In this document: one piece after another, positions 1-6,835 of the stretch
Layout of the letters: the number at the start of each line of letters is the position of its first letter
How positions within the stretch are numbered: the stretch's first letter is position 1
Assembly (NCBI GenBank): GCA_036386415.1
Contig: DASVVT010000026.1
Location: 1 to 64,000, forward strand
Length of the DNA stretch: 64,000 bases
Direction of reading: 5' to 3'
Source: DASVVT01 sp036386415
Lineage (GTDB): Bacteria > Acidobacteriota > Blastocatellia > Pyrinomonadales > Pyrinomonadaceae
Made by a program: the position numbers and the translations under genes
Notes under the pieces: generated by a model
Databases searched by the model: none
What the model saw: the letters and a program-made list of their open reading frames with translations, nothing else
What the model was told of the DNA's origin: nothing

Positions 1-56
1 AACAACTCTTCATCAATGCGAAAGAACAGTTCTATGGTAAATTCTTCGGTGGTCAC
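1..56 (-). CDS. Possible transposase N-terminus, cut by window edge
   Basis: Only 18 codons lie in the window. On the minus strand a GTG at 56 follows an AGGAGG (65-70) at 8 bases, so a translation start here is well supported. The residues read MTTEEFTIELFFRIDEEL. This resembles from memory the start of DDE-type transposases in which a short acidic start leads into a helix ending in a (V/I)DD/DE motif, but 18 residues cannot fix the family. The rest of the gene lies left of the window. Confidence 0.4.
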   Translation of the reverse strand, partial: MTTEEFTIELFFRIDEEL

Positions 57-164
57 GATGGTAGCCTCCTCTTGCAAATGGTTTGGTCACCACTGCATTA
101 AGAGGTGAAATCGTGACTTTTTCAACTAGCACCATTGGTTAGTTAACGCTCAGCCTCTAAATTA

Positions 165-230
165 GAGTAGACAACAAAGCATGGTGCTGCGGTTTTTCTA
201 CTGGCTACTGACTACTGTCTACTGTCTACT
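165..230. repeat. A-family element (AGTAGNC heptamers), mainly one arm
   Basis: The right arm (193-230) is a run of CTACTGN-type heptamers as in the other A elements. The left arm is reduced to an AGTAGAC remnant near 168. It abuts the stop codon of the DUF1015 gene, which ends at 230. Confidence 0.7.
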
Positions 231-1468
231 CAAATCTTATGAATCAATATCGCATCTCGCAGCTTGGGTTCGAACCAGGTTGACTTGGGCGGCATGACGC
301 CGCCTGCGTCCGAGACGCGCAGGAGGTCGTTGATGCTCGTCGGGTAGAGCGAGAAGGCGACCGCTGCGCGGCCTCCATCGACGAGCCGTTGGAGTTCCTC
401 TGCGCCGCGAATGCCACCGACGAAGTCTATACGCTTGTCCGTGCGCACGTCCTTAATGCCGAGGATAGGATCGAGCACGTAGTCTTGCAGCACGCTCACG
501 TCGAGCGTCGCCGTCGGGTCGTTCGGGTTGGAAGCCCCGGCCACCATTGCTGAGTCGATCAACAGGTTGTACCAGCGCCCGCCTAGATACATGCTGAACT
601 GCCCACGCTCAGAAGGCCGTGGCGCGCCTTCGTCGTCCACGCAGAATTTCTTCTTCAACGCCGCGAGAAATTCATCCGGCGACATACCGTTTAGGTCTTT
701 GACGACGCGGTTGTAGGGCAGTATCTGCAACTGGTCTGCGGGAAAGAGCACGGCGAGAAAGTGGTTGTACTCTTCATCGCCCGTGTGCTCAGGGTTCTTG
801 TCGCGCAGTTCGGCGCGCGCACGGCTGGCGCTGGCGGCGCGGTGATGCCCATCTGCAATGTAGAGAAAGGGCACGTCGCGAAAGGCTTGCACGAAGCGCA
901 CTGGGTCCGGGATGTGCCAGATCGTGTGCTCGACGCCGTCAGGAGCCGTGAAGTCGTAGATGGCTTCGGTGATGGTCGTTTCCAGCACCATCGTGTCTAT
1001 GTTGCGGTTCGCACGGTATGTGAGAAAGACCGGGCCGGTCTGTGCGCCCGTGGTCAGTATGTGGCGCGTGCGGTCGTCCTCTTTGTCGCGCCGCGTGCGC
1101 TCGTGCTTGCGGATCAAATCCTGATCGTACTCGTCTACGGAGCAGCAGGCGACGACGCCAATCTGCTCCTGCTCGCCCATGATCAAGCGATAGAGATAGA
1201 GGCTCGGCGTCTCTTCCATCTCCAACGGGCACTCTTCCATCAGGCGCGCGAAATTCTCGGCGGCCTTTTCATAGACGGCGTCGCTGTAAATATCCGTGCC
1301 TTCGGGCAGGTCTATTTCGGGGCGCGAGACGTGCAGAAAGCTCAGCGGATTGTCGGCAGCAAGCGCGCGTGCCTCTTCCGTATTGACCACGTCGTAAGGC
1401 ACGCTGGCGACCTCTGCGACGCGGGAAGCTGGCGGGCGCAGAGCGCGAAAAGGATGAATGACGGCCAC
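230..1468 (-). CDS. DUF1015 family protein
   Basis: This 412-residue protein matches the DUF1015 family in length and motifs: an N-terminal HPFRALRPP block, VPYDVVN near residue 25, and a central YIADGHHRAASA block (about 203-214) that is the family's signature. Some DUF1015 relatives have been linked to ParB-like serine kinases, so a role in serine metabolism is possible but not shown here. The start is GTG with an AGGAG about 8 bases upstream. No serine pathway gene is adjacent. Confidence 0.85.
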   Translation of the reverse strand: MAVIHPFRALRPPASRVAEVASVPYDVVNTEEARALAADNPLSFLHVSRPEIDLPEGTDIYSDAVYEKAAENFARLMEECPLEMEETPSLYLYRLIMGEQEQIGVVACCSVDEYDQDLIRKHERTRRDKEDDRTRHILTTGAQTGPVFLTYRANRNIDTMVLETTITEAIYDFTAPDGVEHTIWHIPDPVRFVQAFRDVPFLYIADGHHRAASASRARAELRDKNPEHTGDEEYNHFLAVLFPADQLQILPYNRVVKDLNGMSPDEFLAALKKKFCVDDEGAPRPSERGQFSMYLGGRWYNLLIDSAMVAGASNPNDPTATLDVSVLQDYVLDPILGIKDVRTDKRIDFVGGIRGAEELQRLVDGGRAAVAFSLYPTSINDLLRVSDAGGVMPPKSTWFEPKLRDAILIHKI

Positions 1469-1506
1469 GGGCGTTCTCCTTTGAGATTAGCGATCAGCAA
1501 AGAATA

Positions 1507-1580
1507 GTCTGGAGTCTGGAGTTCGGAGTCATGAGTCAGTATGTAAGACTCCAGACTCACGACTTCAGACTCCAGACTTT
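1507..1580. repeat. E-family element (GTCTGGA heptamers)
   Basis: The left arm has tandem GTCTGGA units and the right arm their complement (TCCAGAC), around a short loop. It matches the elements at 13388 and 22369. Confidence 0.8.
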
Positions 1581-1721
1581 GAAAGCTGAGCGCTTATCTT
1601 AAGACTATTCGCTGGCAAGTCAAATTGCCAAGCCCCGAAAGCAGTGTGACGTGTACGATGGCTGCCAGCCTCCCGGCTCGAAGGCCAATGTCACCGCAGA
1701 GATTTCACGCTAGCTCGAAGA

Positions 1722-1757
1722 GTTTACTATTTACGATTAACCATTTACGATTTACGA
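1722..1757. repeat. F-family arm (CGTAAAT/ATTTACG heptamers)
   Basis: Three ATTTACG-like heptamers stand in a row. It is a single arm, without a clear inverted partner, directly before the ribosome site of the pterin dehydratase gene. Confidence 0.6.
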
Positions 1758-1772
1758 AAGGAGCAACCAAAC

Positions 1773-2096
1773 ATGGCAAACCTTGCGAGCCGTACGTGCG
1801 TGCCGTGTCGCGGCGGCGTCCCGCCGATGCGCGGGGGTGAGATCGGAGAGCTTTTAGCGGAACTGGACGGCTGGGAGGTCGTCCGTGAACATCATCTCGT
1901 CAAGACCTACACGTTCAAGGATTTTCGCGAGGCGCTTGCGTTCATCAACCGCGTCGGCCAACTGGCGGAAGAACAGGGACACCACCCGGACATCTGCTTC
2001 GGCTGGGGACGCGCAGAGCTGACCATCTACACGCACAAGATCGACGGCCTCAGCGAGAGCGACTTCATCCTCGCCGCGAAGATAGACGAGTTGTGA
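1773..2096 (+). CDS. phhB: 4a-hydroxytetrahydrobiopterin dehydratase
   Basis: The enzyme dehydrates 4a-hydroxytetrahydrobiopterin, recycling the cofactor of aromatic amino acid hydroxylases. At 107 residues it has the family's usual length. The N-terminal CVPCRGG motif (about 9-15) is common in the family, and the EQGHHPDICFGW block (about 66-77) carries the catalytic histidine pair and HPD motif. An AAAGGAG lies upstream of the ATG. No phenylalanine hydroxylase is in the window; a moonlighting role is possible. Confidence 0.92.
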   Translation: MANLASRTCVPCRGGVPPMRGGEIGELLAELDGWEVVREHHLVKTYTFKDFREALAFINRVGQLAEEQGHHPDICFGWGRAELTIYTHKIDGLSESDFILAAKIDEL

Positions 2097-2178
2097 GCCG
2101 TTATTATCTGATGGCGCGTGGGCATGTTATGTCGTCCCCGTTGATCCCCTGTATCCTGCGGTGGTGAAGATTTCTCGC

Positions 2179-3303
2179 TCAGCTCGCATCGACTCCCAGC
2201 GCCTCGCGATAAATCCGCTCCGTCTGATCGACCATGCGTTCGAGGCTGAATCGCTCGCGCGCCACATGGGACGCACGATCACTGATGCGCGTTCGCTCCT
2301 CTACATCTTCAAGCAGCCGTGTGATAGCCGATGCGAGCGCCTCCGCATCAGCGACAGGCACGAGGAAGCCCGTCACGTCGTCTTCGATAATCTCGCGCGC
2401 TCCTTCGGTCGCAGTGGCGACCACGGGCGTGCCGCTCGCCATCGCCTCCGCAATCGCGAGGCCGAAAGATTCCGTGTACGAAGCGGAGACGAAGATGTCC
2501 AGAGCTGAAAGCAGGTTCGCGGGCGACTTTACCCATCCGGTTAAATGCACGCGCCCGCCCAGATCGAGTTGCGCGATGAGACGTTCGACGTGTGCGCGAT
2601 GCTGGAGCGTTCGCGAGGTGTCGCCACCGGCAATGATGAAATCCACGTCCGCGAAGCGACGCGCGATGATCGCCGCCGCGCGCAGGAAATCCTCCTGCCC
2701 TTTCAGAGGCTTGATCTCTCCGAGCATCCCGACAAGCCTTCGCGACACAGCTATGCCCGCGCTCCTTCGGAACATCTCCCGTCGCGACTCGCGCGCCGTC
2801 GCGTCGAAGCGTTTCATGTCAATCCCGTTCGCTACCAAGCTGATCTTGTGCCTTGGAAAGAGTCTTTGCGCATCGACGGCGCGGGCGACCGCCTCAGAGA
2901 CGGCGATGACGCGCGCGACTCGCGAGAGGGCGAATCGGTGAAACCTGTGGAGCGGAAAGAGGACGTGGCGCGTGATGACGAGTTGCGCACCATTTGAAGC
3001 GCGCTCTACGGCGAGCGCGGCCAGCGGGTAGTCGCGCGCCATGTGCGCGTGCACAATCTCTATGCGATACTTTCGCACCAGGCGCGCCAACTCCATCGCG
3101 CTCCCAACGTCGAGCGCATTGCGCAGCCGCAAAGTAAAGAGATTCTTTTCCGGCAGCGCGGAGAGTTCTTCATAAAGCGGAGAGCGGGGCGCGAGCGCAG
3201 CATACACTTCATGGCCTCGCTCGGCCAACGCATTCGCCAGATCGGCCACATGCCTTTCGCCGCCGCCAAGAGCGCGCGCCGAACTGATTTGAAGAATTCG
3301 CAC
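2179..3303 (-). CDS. Glycosyltransferase family 4 protein
   Basis: This is a GT-B fold sugar transferase of 374 residues. The N-terminal Rossmann half begins MRILQISSARALGGGERHV, typical of GT4. The C-terminal half has the donor-binding block ESFGLAIAEAMASGTPVVAT (about 285-304), the E-x7-E motif. The substrate cannot be told; lipopolysaccharide or exopolysaccharide synthesis is likely. The gene lies downstream of the HAD phosphatase on the same strand, with an A-family element between them. Its GTG start abuts that element and I see no Shine-Dalgarno. Confidence 0.88.
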   Translation of the reverse strand: MRILQISSARALGGGERHVADLANALAERGHEVYAALAPRSPLYEELSALPEKNLFTLRLRNALDVGSAMELARLVRKYRIEIVHAHMARDYPLAALAVERASNGAQLVITRHVLFPLHRFHRFALSRVARVIAVSEAVARAVDAQRLFPRHKISLVANGIDMKRFDATARESRREMFRRSAGIAVSRRLVGMLGEIKPLKGQEDFLRAAAIIARRFADVDFIIAGGDTSRTLQHRAHVERLIAQLDLGGRVHLTGWVKSPANLLSALDIFVSASYTESFGLAIAEAMASGTPVVATATEGAREIIEDDVTGFLVPVADAEALASAITRLLEDVEERTRISDRASHVARERFSLERMVDQTERIYREALGVDAS

Positions 3304-3307
3304 AACA

Positions 3308-3440
3308 GAAGTCAGGAGACAGGAGACAGTAGTTAGTAGCCAGTAGAAAAGAAAGCAGAGTGCTCGCTTTGCTTTCTATGATTTAGAGCATGAGCATCAA
3401 ACGAACCAACCGCTTTTCTTTCTACTGGCTACTGACTACT
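3308..3440. repeat. A-family element, loop type 1
   Basis: Inverted AGTAGNC heptamer arms flank a loop that contains a TATGATTTA box and ends AACCGCTTTTCT. The loop is almost identical to that of the copy at 4998. One end overlaps the last codons of the HAD gene, and the other abuts the GTG of the glycosyltransferase gene. Confidence 0.9.
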
Positions 3441-4103
3441 CCCTAACATTGTCTCATCGTAGCGTGCCAGTAGATCCGCCGGGTCGTCGTAGATAGCTAT
3501 GCAGCCTGCCGCGCGCAACTCTCTTTCAGGGAAGCCGCCAGCCAACACGCCGAGTGTGCGGAGCCTCAGTTTGCCTGCGGCCTCCGCATCATAAGGCGTG
3601 TCGCCGACGACCACCACTTCGGCAGCAGCGACATCGCCCAACTGTTTGAGCGCAGCTTGAAAGATGTCTGGATGCGGCTTGGATTTATCAGCATCGTCGG
3701 CTGAGGTCTCCTCTTCGATGAGGTCTTCGATGCGCGCCACGCTTTTGTATACGGCAAGCTCCTCTTTTTTGGCCGAGGAAGCGAGCGCGATCCGCTTATC
3801 GTCCGCCTTGATCCGCTCGAACAACTCGCGCACCTTCGGGAAGGGGCGCACGCGCGCAAGGAAATCCCGCCTGTAAAGCTCAGAGCGATACTCTTCCATC
3901 TCTTCGCCGAACTCATCCAGCTCGTCTCTGGAGAAGAAGACCGGCATCAACTGGTCGCCGCCCTTGCCTATCTGGTGACGAACCTGCTGGAAAGGAATGT
4001 CTTTACCGTAATGCTTGAAAGCCTCTTTCCATGCCTGGGCGTGAAGATCGACAGAGTCAACGAGCGTCCCATCAATATCAAAAATGACAGCTTTAATCAT
4101 CAA
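3429..4103 (-). CDS. HAD-superfamily phosphatase (phosphoglycolate phosphatase/beta-phosphoglucomutase type)
   Basis: At 224 residues it has all HAD motifs: motif I DIDGTLVDS (about 9-17) with the two catalytic aspartates, motif II ALASSAKK near 108, lysine in KPHPDIF near 141, and motif IV VVVGDTPYDAEAA near 164. The helical cap between motifs I and II marks subclass I. The substrate is unknown. The last residues (GSSQ, then stop) are encoded by the arm of the neighbouring A element, so the C-terminus may have been reshaped by insertion. Confidence 0.87.
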   Translation of the reverse strand: MMIKAVIFDIDGTLVDSVDLHAQAWKEAFKHYGKDIPFQQVRHQIGKGGDQLMPVFFSRDELDEFGEEMEEYRSELYRRDFLARVRPFPKVRELFERIKADDKRIALASSAKKEELAVYKSVARIEDLIEEETSADDADKSKPHPDIFQAALKQLGDVAAAEVVVVGDTPYDAEAAGKLRLRTLGVLAGGFPERELRAAGCIAIYDDPADLLARYDETMLGSSQ

Positions 4104-4143
4104 GCGTTCCCCCTTGCAGGATTATCAATTGAGCCTACATTAC

Positions 4144-4226
4144 AACACCCCGTTCGTAAATCGTAAATCGTGAATCGTAAATTGATAAGAGCCGGTTCGT
4201 CGATTCAAGATTTACGAAGAGGGTGT
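4144..4226. repeat. F-family element (CGTAAAT heptamers)
   Basis: The left arm has CGTAAAT, CGTAAAT, CGTGAAT, CGTAAAT in tandem. The right arm has the complement (ATTTACGAA) and the outer ends pair as ACACCC with GGGTGT. Confidence 0.75.
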
Positions 4227-4393
4227 CCTAATCAACATCGGCGGGCACAAAATAGCGGCAATCATTTGTTCCGCTTTAGTACGTCGAACGAGAGGCGCAC
4301 GCGCGCGCCGGGTCTGTCAGGGGTTGACATGGCGTGCACAGGTGTCACAACATAAACGGTAAGTTCCCCGTTCAAAAGGCGAAACGAAGCGTG

Positions 4394-4412
4394 GTCGGCA
4401 CGGATGTTGCTG
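4394..4412 (+). promoter_or_regulatory. Sigma-54 (-24/-12) promoter of the YflT-like gene
   Basis: The sequence CGGCACGGATGTTGCT fits the consensus TGGCACGNNNNTTGCT except for the first base. The invariant GG (4397-4398) and GC (4409-4410) are 10 bases apart, as sigma-54 requires. Transcription would start near 4422, about 65 bases before the ATG at 4487. Confidence 0.7.
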
Positions 4413-4486
4413 TTGAAAGCAAGGTGTGCGACCAGCGGTTTTGTGCTTTTATTTTATGAGCTTTGAAAAGCTGAAGGAGTAAGGTT

Positions 4487-4993
4487 ATGGCTAAAGCTAA
4501 ATTGGTCACGGGACTGTTTAAAACGCGCGTGGCGGCTGAGGCGGCTGTCGATGCGATCATCAAGCGCGGCTACACGCGCGACGACATCAGCGTGCTCATG
4601 TCCGACGCCACGAAGAATAAAGAGTTCGCCGTTGAGACCCGAACGCACGCGGCTGATGGCGCAGGGATCGGCGGCGCAGTCGGCGGCGCGGTCGGCGCAG
4701 TGCTCGCGGCTATCGCGGCGGTCGGTACGGCCATCGCCCTGCCTGGCATCGGCCTCGTGGTCGCTGGCCCAATCGCAGCGGCGCTGGCGGGCGCGGGCGC
4801 GGGCGGCGCAACCGGCGGCATCATCGGTGCTCTGATCGGCGCTGGCATCCCGGAGCATCGCGCCAAGGTCTATGACGCAGGCTTGCGCGGCGGCGGCATC
4901 CTGCTCGGCGTCGAAGCCAAAGATGACGATGACGCAGACAAGCTGGAAAGACTGCTCGAAGACATCGGCGCTGAGCACGTCAGGCAAGAATAA
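4487..4993 (+). CDS. YflT/GS17M-like general stress protein
   Basis: This 168-residue protein starts with the fold seen in heat-induced stress protein YflT (VTGLFKTRVAAEAAVDAI, then YTRDDISVLM). A long glycine/alanine-rich hydrophobic segment follows (about 60-120, with GXXXG-like repeats), typical of proteins that insert in or coat membranes. The end is acidic (KDDDDADKLERLLEDIGAEHV). The family is induced by stress, but its molecular job is unknown. A sigma-54 type promoter and a GGAG ribosome site precede it. Confidence 0.75.
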   Translation: MAKAKLVTGLFKTRVAAEAAVDAIIKRGYTRDDISVLMSDATKNKEFAVETRTHAADGAGIGGAVGGAVGAVLAAIAAVGTAIALPGIGLVVAGPIAAALAGAGAGGATGGIIGALIGAGIPEHRAKVYDAGLRGGGILLGVEAKDDDDADKLERLLEDIGAEHVRQE

Positions 4994-4997
4994 AAGG

Positions 4998-5155
4998 GCA
5001 GTAGACAGTAGACAGTAGACAGTAGTCAGTAGTCAGTAGCCAGTAGAAAAGAAAGCAGAGCGCTCGCTTTGCTTTCTATGATTTAGAGCATGAGCATTAA
5101 ACGAACTAACCGCTTTTCTTTCTACTGACTACTGGCTACTGACTACTGTCTACTT
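4998..5155. repeat. A-family element, loop type 1
   Basis: The left arm has seven AGTAGNC heptamers and the right arm six complementary ones. The loop nearly repeats that of the element at 3308. It sits between the stress gene and the SRPBCC gene and ends 14 bases before the latter's start. Confidence 0.92.
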
Positions 5156-5169
5156 TTCCAAGGAGTTTT

Positions 5170-6258
5170 ATGCAGAGAACGGAGAAGGTGATCGAGATCG
5201 ACGCGCCGGTTGAGCGCGTTTTCGATTTCTTCAGCGATTTCGAGAGTTTTCCGAGGTGGATGCGTAACATTAAAGAGGTGCGCTACTCGGGGCGTCGCTA
5301 CACGCGTTGGACGGCTGATGCGCCTTTCGGGACGAGCGTCGAATGGGAAGCGGAGACGACCAGTTTCGAGCCGGATCACAGAATCGCATGGCGAAGCGTG
5401 CGCGGCGACGTGTACACGGAAGGCGAGGTGACCTTTGACGAGACGAGACGCGGCACAACACGCATGCGCATCGTGCTCGGATATGACCCGCCCGCCGGTC
5501 GATTGGGAGCGCTCGTCGCGCACCTGTTTGGTAAGGACCCTGAGCAGCAGTTGGAAGAAGACCTTGAGCGCTTCGCGGATGTCGTCGAGGGAGCTCGCCG
5601 CCCCCGCACGAGCCGCGCGCCTTACGATGAACGCGAGGGCGGACGTGGCTCCGCGCGTCCTCTACGCGACGGAAGACGGCGCGCTGGCTTCCGCGAGGAC
5701 TTCGCAGGCCGTGGTGATGCGCGTGAGGATTATTACGCGCCGGAGGAGGATGTGCGGCGCAGGGATGACCGGGACGTTGTGCGTAGCCGCGCCGGAGCTG
5801 ATGAAGAAGACGATGAGCGACGGCGCGCCCGACGCTCGCGCCGTCGCTTCGAAGAGGCGCTCAGAGAGGCGCGCCGCAGCCAGTTGGAAGGCCAGCGGCG
5901 CTATCGCGAAGAGAGAGAGCGTGATGAGCAGCGGCGCTACGGGGAACGGCGCGAGCATGAGTGGGATGATTCACGCGCTTCGGATGAGCGGCGCTTTGTC
6001 ACCGCAGAAGAAGATGCGAGGCGTCGCGCGCCGGATGAAAGGTTGAACAACAGGCGGCGCATGAGCGAGCCGGATGATCGTCGCTCCGAAGATGATCGCC
6101 ACAGGCCCCCTTTCCGTCATCCGATGACGCCGCGCGAGTGGGAACGGGAACAGGAGAACCGTCAGCCGGATGACGACTACTCAAGGGAAGCTTTCCGTCG
6201 TGGCATAGATAAGCTGATGGACGAGCCGCCGAGCAATCGCTGGCGGCGCTGGGATTAA
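5170..6258 (+). CDS. SRPBCC (START-like) protein with long charged tail
   Basis: Residues 1-140 form a polyketide cyclase/SRPBCC domain (VIEIDAPVERVFDFFSDFES, then EADHRIAWRS-like and TTRMRIVLGYDPP blocks), which binds lipids or other hydrophobic ligands. About 220 residues follow that are almost all Arg, Glu, Asp, Ser and Gly, which predicts a disordered polyampholyte. This tail is much longer than usual for the family. It follows the stress gene, so a stress role is plausible. The start has AAGGAG at good spacing. Confidence 0.8.
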   Translation: MQRTEKVIEIDAPVERVFDFFSDFESFPRWMRNIKEVRYSGRRYTRWTADAPFGTSVEWEAETTSFEPDHRIAWRSVRGDVYTEGEVTFDETRRGTTRMRIVLGYDPPAGRLGALVAHLFGKDPEQQLEEDLERFADVVEGARRPRTSRAPYDEREGGRGSARPLRDGRRRAGFREDFAGRGDAREDYYAPEEDVRRRDDRDVVRSRAGADEEDDERRRARRSRRRFEEALREARRSQLEGQRRYREERERDEQRRYGERREHEWDDSRASDERRFVTAEEDARRRAPDERLNNRRRMSEPDDRRSEDDRHRPPFRHPMTPREWEREQENRQPDDDYSREAFRRGIDKLMDEPPSNRWRRWD

Positions 6259-6287
6259 ATTCAAGCAGCAGCGAATTAATTCAACAC

Positions 6288-6351
6288 TCACCACAAAGGC
6301 ACAAAGGCAAGTTATCTCTTGCCTTTGTGCCTTTCCGGTCTTTGTGGTGAA
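6288..6351. repeat. B-like inverted element (CACAAAGG units)
   Basis: Tandem CACAAAGG octamers face CCTTTGTG units across a short loop. It lies between the convergent SRPBCC and csbD genes and could act as a two-way terminator. Confidence 0.75.
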
Positions 6352-6387
6352 TTGTGATGTGCTAAGCCGAGTTGATGTTCACCAACA

Positions 6388-6600
6388 TCAACTGCGGATC
6401 GCATCGCCCACGTCTTTGATGGCATCACCGACTTTGCGCTTGGCTTCTCCGTACCCTTCCTGTAGTTTTCCACCGGCGCGGTCTGCCGCTCCTTCAGACT
6501 CCATCTCGCGGTCGTCAACCGCTCGACCAACATTCTCTTTCACAGCACCCTTGGCCTGATCGAATTGGCCTTCAATCTCATCTTTGTTCGGTAAACCCAT
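6388..6600 (-). CDS. csbD: CsbD family stress protein
   Basis: This 70-residue hydrophilic protein has the CsbD pattern: GLPNKDEIEGQFDQAKGAVKENVGRA at the start and a second GKLQEGYGEAKRKVGD half. CsbD-like proteins are abundant under general stress; their function is unknown. An AGGAGG lies 8 bases before the ATG. A sigma-54 type promoter lies about 90 bases upstream. Confidence 0.9.
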   Translation of the reverse strand: MGLPNKDEIEGQFDQAKGAVKENVGRAVDDREMESEGAADRAGGKLQEGYGEAKRKVGDAIKDVGDAIRS

Positions 6601-6687
6601 GACTTAATCCTCCTCTTACCCCGTAACTATTCCGAAGCGCTCCTGCGATCATAAGCCACCGCACAGGCGCTATTACCTGGCTCAGAA

Positions 6688-6707
6688 TTGGCAAGCCATG
6701 TGCCAGC
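6688..6707 (-). promoter_or_regulatory. Sigma-54 (-24/-12) promoter of csbD
   Basis: On the minus strand the sequence is TGGCACATGGCTTGCC, an exact match to TGGCAC-N5-TTGC. GG lies at 6704-6703 and GC at 6692-6691, 10 bases apart. The start of transcription would be near 6680, giving an 80-base leader to csbD. Confidence 0.75.
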
Positions 6708-6835
6708 AAGATCGCCCTTTCGGTAAAGCCCGGGCGCGGGGCATGAAACCGTTGTATTCAGAGTCTGATACGGGCGCGAGAAAGTGCGGCGCGCCAATCT
6801 TGACGAAAAACTTAGACATGCGCGTTTCCGTACAT

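Larger units (their letters stand above)
1469..1772. other. Intergenic stretch between divergent genes
   Basis: This 304-base gap between divergent genes holds an E-family inverted element (1507-1580), a GGCAA/TTGCC hairpin (1613-1629), a run of ATTTACGA-like heptamers (1722-1757) and the AAAGGAG ribosome site of the pterin dehydratase gene. I see no other gene. Confidence 0.6.
4104..4486. other. Intergenic stretch with F element and sigma-54 promoter
   Basis: The gap between the divergent HAD and stress genes holds an F-family inverted element (4144-4226), a TGACA/TGTCA inverted pair (about 4324-4346) and a sigma-54 type promoter (4397-4410). I see no gene in it. Confidence 0.6.

Noticed and set aside
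262..275. GGTTCGAACC as a tRNA T-loop
   Set aside because: It lies within the DUF1015 coding region, and no cloverleaf surrounds it.
761..1507. 248-codon plus-strand frame opposite the DUF1015 gene
   Set aside because: It is a shadow of the DUF1015 gene; its residues show no domain, and the minus-strand protein has clear family motifs.
1612..1630. Sigma-54-like TGGCAA...TTGCC before the pterin dehydratase
   Set aside because: The spacing between GG and GC is 11, not 10; it is more likely a simple hairpin.
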